Shown piece by piece: positions 59,681-64,000 of a stretch of DNA of 64,000 bases; within the stretch, counting starts at the first letter, position 1; every line of letters begins with the position of its first letter. Under the pieces are notes generated by a model. The model saw only the letters and a list, made by a program, of their open reading frames with translations, made no database searches and had not been told where the DNA came from. Position numbers and translations under genes: made by a program. The DNA is taken from contig NW_021167083.1 of assembly GCF_003711515.1 (NCBI RefSeq), forward strand, positions 1,686,481 to 1,750,480. Reading direction: 5' to 3'. Source of the stretch: Sodiomyces alkalinus F11 (taxonomy: Eukaryota; Ascomycota; Sordariomycetes; Glomerellales; Plectosphaerellaceae).

Positions 59681-60000
59681 TAGAGGAACGGTTAGTTTTT
59701 TTTTTACGTTTTTTATTAGCCTTCGGGTTAGGTTTTTTTTTTTTTTTTTTAACTAACTTTAGGGTATTCCTATTGTAACCCTAATAGTCCTAACTATGCT
59801 TCTATTATAATATAATCGTGTCTCTATTATAACGGTTAATTAAAGGAATAATAGGGGGAAATAGGCTTTAAAGGCGATAAGCTATTATGCGAAGGGAAAA
59901 AGGAATAGGGATCAAGGGCGTCCTGCCTAAAAAGGAATAAAGGTCGGAAATAAGACGCTTAAAAGGAAGAAAACAGTAACCGAGGCGATAATACCTATAT

Positions 60001-60097
60001 AGTCCCCGTTTAGGTTAAGGGGGGGTCCCTACCTAAGAATTTATCTCTAACGGCCTACTAAAGGGTTTTCTAGATTAATATAGCCGATACGTGGCCC
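60001..60097 (-). repeat. Duplicated protease-RT linker segment, downstream copy
   Basis: About 97 bp starting agtccccgtttaggtt match 63552-63648 (agtccccgtttaggct), including gataaattc-type and gccgatacgtggcc-type segments. The copy at 63552 is coding linker; this one lies beyond the chromodomain, in the presumed 3' UTR or LTR. Nearby, gggatagtatataaacctat occurs twice (about 60121 and 60227). Confidence 0.6.
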
Positions 60098-60289
60098 TTA
60101 TCTTTATTAGGTCCCCTACGGGGATAGTATATAAACCTATTTAGTTCCTAGTAAGTCTCGTTATCCGTAAGGGGGGGGAAGGGTAGAATAACGCCCTTAT
60201 ATCGTGTCTATAAAGTCTCCTATAGGGATAGTATATAAACCTATTTAGTTCCCTAACAGTTTTGCCTTAAAGTAGACGTTAATAAGTTT

Positions 60290-60440
60290 ATCGAGACGTT
60301 CCGCTTCGGCTCCTAGGTATTCTCCTCGTCGCTATACCCTATCTATTTAATCAGGTATTAGCATCGCTTACCCTAATATCGATAGTCTAGGATAGCTTCG
60401 ACCTTATACTTATCCGAATCCGGTTTAACGTCGACTATAA
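60290..60440 (-). pseudogene. Chromodomain relic at the integrase C-terminus
   Basis: Minus strand reads KYKVEAILDYRY, then QYLIK-like and GYSDEENT followed by EPKRNVS, with TAG/TAA in place of Trp/Gln/Arg codons. This matches the chromodomain fold order (ILDYR, YLIKW, TWEP) and places the element among chromoviruses, whose chromodomain directs insertion to heterochromatin. Confidence 0.8.
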
Positions 60441-61653
60441 GTGGTTCCGGTTATAATCTATCGCGGGACCTTTATAGTTCTAGTAAGGAAACCGGGAAGA
60501 CGTTATAAATCCTTATACCCTTTAGCAGTTCTAATTAATAGGCTAGGCTATACGTGCCGATAATCTTAGTTACCTTATACGGCCCGATAAACTTATCACT
60601 AAGCTTTTTCGAGGGTCTTTTCTATCGGATATTCTTCGTGGATAGCAGGATATACTCGTCGACCTTAAAAGAACGCTGGACACGGCCGTTATTATAATAC
60701 CGTTCGTAGGAAACCTACGCCCTCTTAATAAGGTCCGAGATAAATTATTATTAGGTTATAAGGTGCTCCGTACGGCGCTCGGCTTTAGTAGTATAAACCT
60801 TGCCTGCCCTCGGGAGCTATACTTTATTAGGTCCCCTTAGGTTATAGCCTATTAGGGTATCAGATAGGGTATAACGTATCGTAGAATACTAGGCTATATT
60901 ATAGGTGAATTCTGCTAATAGTAGCCGGTTAACCCAGTTATCCTGTTCCTATAAGCAGAAAACGCGAAGATAGTACTCGAGGTTTTAGTTCTACCGCTTC
61001 GTCTATCCGTTAGTTTATAGGTGCCACGCTATAGATAAGCGCCTGGCTATACCTAAATATTAATATAGCGTTACCTAGAAACGGCTCGTGAATAATAAGC
61101 CTCGGTCTAATATAATACCGTTAGGTAGGCTAAAGGTACGGAAAACGTAGTGCTATAGGGACTTAGTAAATCCTTCTACTATTAGGCCACTACTTAAGGG
61201 GACGTAAATCAAGTACTTTATTAGGCGGCACACTACTATAAGGATAGCGTCCTGTTTCCTATCTATAGTCGCGCTATAAACCAGCGGTAGGCCCGTTATA
61301 AAGTTAATAGATATTTCTGTAAAAGGGCGCTAAGGCACTAGAAGACTCGCTAGCTCGCTATATAGCTCATAGTGCCGCGGCTTAGTGCGTTAATATACCC
61401 CGTAGGTAAGCACGAATTACTACGTGGGAGATAGTCCTAGAAGTAAAAATCCGATATCCTCTTAATAGTCCTTATAACCCTATAGTAACCTATACTAGGT
61501 CCGTTATAGAAACACTGCAGGACCTTTTCACGGAGGCCAGAGTAGTCTAGCATAAAAACGCGATTCTTAAAACGAAGGATACCACTATTCCTAGACTAGT
61601 ATCCGTATGTGGTATCGTTACCGTAGGCCTTACGCTATCTAGTGTAAAAAGGG

Positions 61654-62110
61654 TTATCCACTTACGCCTCTACCACCTCTCCTAGTAAGGTAGGGGAATT
61701 AAGAGCGGGAAAATCAGGGTTAAAATCAGGGGCAGGGCGGGAACCATGCTAGTTCCCGATAAGGCCTAAAATAAAATGCCTTATTATAGGCTCTAAGAAA
61801 AATTTATCCGCTTACGTCTCGACTACTAAGATAGGAGGAGCGGGCTCTAAACAAAGGTTATCCGCTTATATCTCTACCACCTTCGGTAAGGTAGGTGGAG
61901 CGGAAAAATCATAACCGGGGCTATTACGGGAACCACCCTGATTCCCGATATAGCCTATAATAAAACGCCTTAAAAAGAGCTCCAAGATAAAGTTATCCGC
62001 TTACGTCTTAACTATCTTTTCCGGTAAGGTAGGAGGAGCGGGAATAGAGACTAGGGTAGCACGGGAACTACCCTGGTTCCCGATATGCCTTATAATAAAA
62101 CGCTTCGAAA
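61654..62110 (-). repeat. In-frame peptide repeats between RNase H and integrase
   Basis: The DNA motif ttatccgcttacgtctc (minus-strand VVET-x-ADN) recurs at 61654, 61804, 61858 and 61993. A second motif (minus-strand FIIGYIGNQGGSR) recurs at about 61753, 61942 and 62077. Spacings are 150, 54 and 135 bp, and 189 and 135 bp, all multiples of three. The units are imperfect and of unequal length, but always preserve the reading frame of pol. Confidence 0.8.
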
Positions 62111-62119
62111 AGGACTTTA

Positions 62120-63660
62120 CCGCCTTAGCCCAGTTAGTAACTAGGGTATACTTATAGGGCGTATACTAGGGCTTCCTTAATAACCTATCCGCGGGGTTTA
62201 ACGTCCCCGGGCGGTGCCGGATCTTAAAATTAAACGGGGCGAGCTCCTTAAGCTACCGTGCGTGCTATCCCTTAAGCTTAGGCTTATCTAGTAGGTGGCG
62301 ATAGTTTAGGTAGTCTGTTAGGACTACTATAGGGCTCTGACTATAGGCTATGTAGTGGCGCTACGTCCGAAAAGACTTAATAATAGCTATAAGCTTAGAA
62401 TCGGGCGTGCTATAATTAAGCTTAGCCCTACGCAGTTTACAGGATATAAACGTAATAGGCCTTTATAGCCTATCCTTAAGCTAACTAATAACGGCCCTAA
62501 TTATAAAAGCAGAGGCGTTAGGCTTAATACGTATTAGTAGAGCGGGATTAAAATACCGTAGCACGGGTGCTTTCTAAAATAATAGCTTTATTTCCTCGAA
62601 CGCAGACTAGGCCTACGGGGATAGTAACCCTAGTATAGCCCCCTTTTAAATAATCTGTGAGAGGGGCAGCGACCTTAGAGTAGTTCCGAATAAAACGTCT
62701 ATAGAAACCCGTAAAACCCAGGAAGATCTATATCTTCTTAACACTATTAGGGAGATCTTAGTCGCGGATAGCCTTAACGCGGGATAGGTCTATACATACA
62801 CTATCTAGGCTATAGATAAACCCGAGGAATTCGACGTTACGGGTCTTAAACTTATACTTATCGGGGTTAGTATATAGGGACTACTACCTAAGCCTAGTAA
62901 GTACCTTGCGGACGTGCATGCGGTGGGTAACCAAGTCCTTACTATAAATAAGGATATTATCGAGGTAGACTATATAGATAGTATCTATAAGGCCCGTTAA
63001 CACCTAATTAATATAGTGTTAGAAGCTTGCGGGGGCGTTTATAAGGCCGAATAGTATCACGAGATACTTATAGTAGCCGTATTTCGTCCGGAACGCCGTT
63101 TTCCACTTATTACCAGCTTATATACGAAGCCGATGGTATACGTCCTTAAGATCCAGCTTAGTATAGTACTACGTTAACGATAGCCGGTCTAAAATCTGAT
63201 ATATAAGGGGCAGGGGGGTACGGTCCTTAATAGTCACCTTATTTAACCCTCTATAGTCTATATAGAGGCGTAGCTTATTACCCTTTTTAGGGACGAATAG
63301 GATAAGCGCGCGAGCCGGACTAATAGACGGTCTAATCTACCCTTTCGTAACGGTACCCTATAAGTACTAACGCAGCACCTTAAGCTTTTATACGGCGAGG
63401 GGGTAAATAGGACCGTACGGCGGCTTCTTCCCTTCCTCGATCTTAATAGCGTGATCCCACTACTAATATATTGATAGCCTCCTAGCGTTTTTAACGTTAA
63501 AAACGTTAGCGAAATCTTAATACTATTCCAGCAGCGCGGGGGTAGCCACTAAGTCCCCGTTTAGGCTAGGGTAGACCCTGTCTACTAGGAATTTATCCCT
63601 ATATTCTACTAAAAGGTTTTCTATTAGGCTAGGGTAGCCGACGTGGCCAATATAGCCGAT
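62120..63660 (-). pseudogene. RT and RNase H relic of the third gypsy
   Basis: Minus strand. The RT box reads IVYLDNILIYSKD at about 62977-62936 (YLDD changed to YLDN). RNase H shows ELNYSTPDSKLIAIIKSF and RPGTLNPADR. The linker before RT reads YPSLIENLLVEYRDKFLVD. TAG/TAA stops throughout. Confidence 0.85.
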
Positions 63661-64000
63661 GCGTAGGACCCACGTAGAACCTATATAGGTTAGAGTAAGG
63701 ATAGACTTAACTTATCTAACTGCCCTATATAGTTCTCTTAGGGATATAACTATACTAAGCTCCGCATAGGATAAAGGATAGGTCTATATACTACACTGCT
63801 AATTAACGTTAGGGTTAACGGCTATAAGCTATAGCCTCCCTAGGATAATCTTCGCGCCCGTGAGATTCATAACGTGGAACTCGGCGCGTTATACCCTTTT
63901 TCGACCCTAATAGTCTATCACGACGATAATCCTATAGGTGGACCTAAGAGTAGTGGCCTTTTTATATCCTTCCGTAATCCAGGACACTGGAACTGGGGAC

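Larger units (their letters stand above)
59760..64000 (-). mobile_element. Third Ty3/gypsy chromovirus, runs off the right edge
   Basis: Minus-strand order from the right edge: protease-RT linker (63648-63552), RT (about 63500-62700), RNase H (62650-62150), in-frame peptide repeats (62110-61654), integrase (about 61600-60600) and chromodomain (60440-60290). Stops are TAG/TAA. The 3' LTR should lie between about 59760 and 60290, but I could not fix its ends because the 5' LTR is outside the window. Confidence 0.85.

Overview
This looks like a filamentous ascomycete (Pezizomycotina, probably Sordariomycetes) nuclear contig. Genes have short spliceosomal introns (GT...AG, roughly 70-220 bp), the proteins are ascomycete housekeeping proteins, and the repeats carry the mark of repeat-induced point mutation (RIP). 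Gene-bearing DNA has balanced composition. Repeat blocks have almost no CpA/TpG dinucleotides, keep CpG, and are full of TAG/TAA codons.

Layout. 1-7036: a RIP-degraded Ty3/gypsy chromovirus on the + strand (5' LTR cut by the window edge, 3' LTR complete), then a short inverted-repeat element (7141-7580) next to a fragment of the same family. 8706-15577: first gene island, with a Tup1/RcoA co-repressor (+), RNase MRP subunit Rmp1 (-) and the bifunctional purine enzyme Ade5,7 (+). 15638-16194: a 557-bp non-autonomous DNA transposon with ~66-bp inverted repeats and an 8-bp target duplication, about 50 bp after the ADE5,7 stop. 16532-22749: a full-length RIP-inactivated Ty1/copia element (-) with 284-bp LTRs and a perfect 5-bp target duplication. 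22781-23218: second copy of the inverted-repeat element.

24336-41261: second gene island, with an AVT-type vacuolar amino-acid transporter (+), a Ran1-like protein kinase (-), enolase-phosphatase Utr4 of methionine salvage (+), 25S rRNA m1A methyltransferase Bmt2 (-), ribosomal protein uL23/Rpl25 (+), small Tim protein Tim8 (-) and an Alr/Mnr2-type CorA Mg2+ transporter (-). Exon structures were resolved by eye for every spliced gene and all keep frame. The islands are housekeeping in content (transcription repression, RNA processing, purine and methionine metabolism, ribosome, mitochondrial import, vacuolar and Mg2+ transport) with no gene cluster of common function.

42297-64000: a nested repeat block. 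It holds a diverged copia LTR plus 3' end; an older ORF-bearing element split by a 14.3-kb gypsy element (45218-59549, 358-bp LTRs, 4-bp target duplication) such that removing the insertion restores its reading frame; and a third gypsy chromovirus (-) running off the right edge. That third element carries in-frame peptide repeats between RNase H and integrase and a duplicated protease-RT linker segment.

The most notable observations are RIP that hits catalytic residues only where the codon context contains TpG/CpA, a weakly mutated antisense coiled-coil ORF at the 3' end of the first chromovirus, unexplained coding relics inside the 14.3-kb element, and the in-frame pol repeats. No tRNA, rRNA or CRISPR was found.
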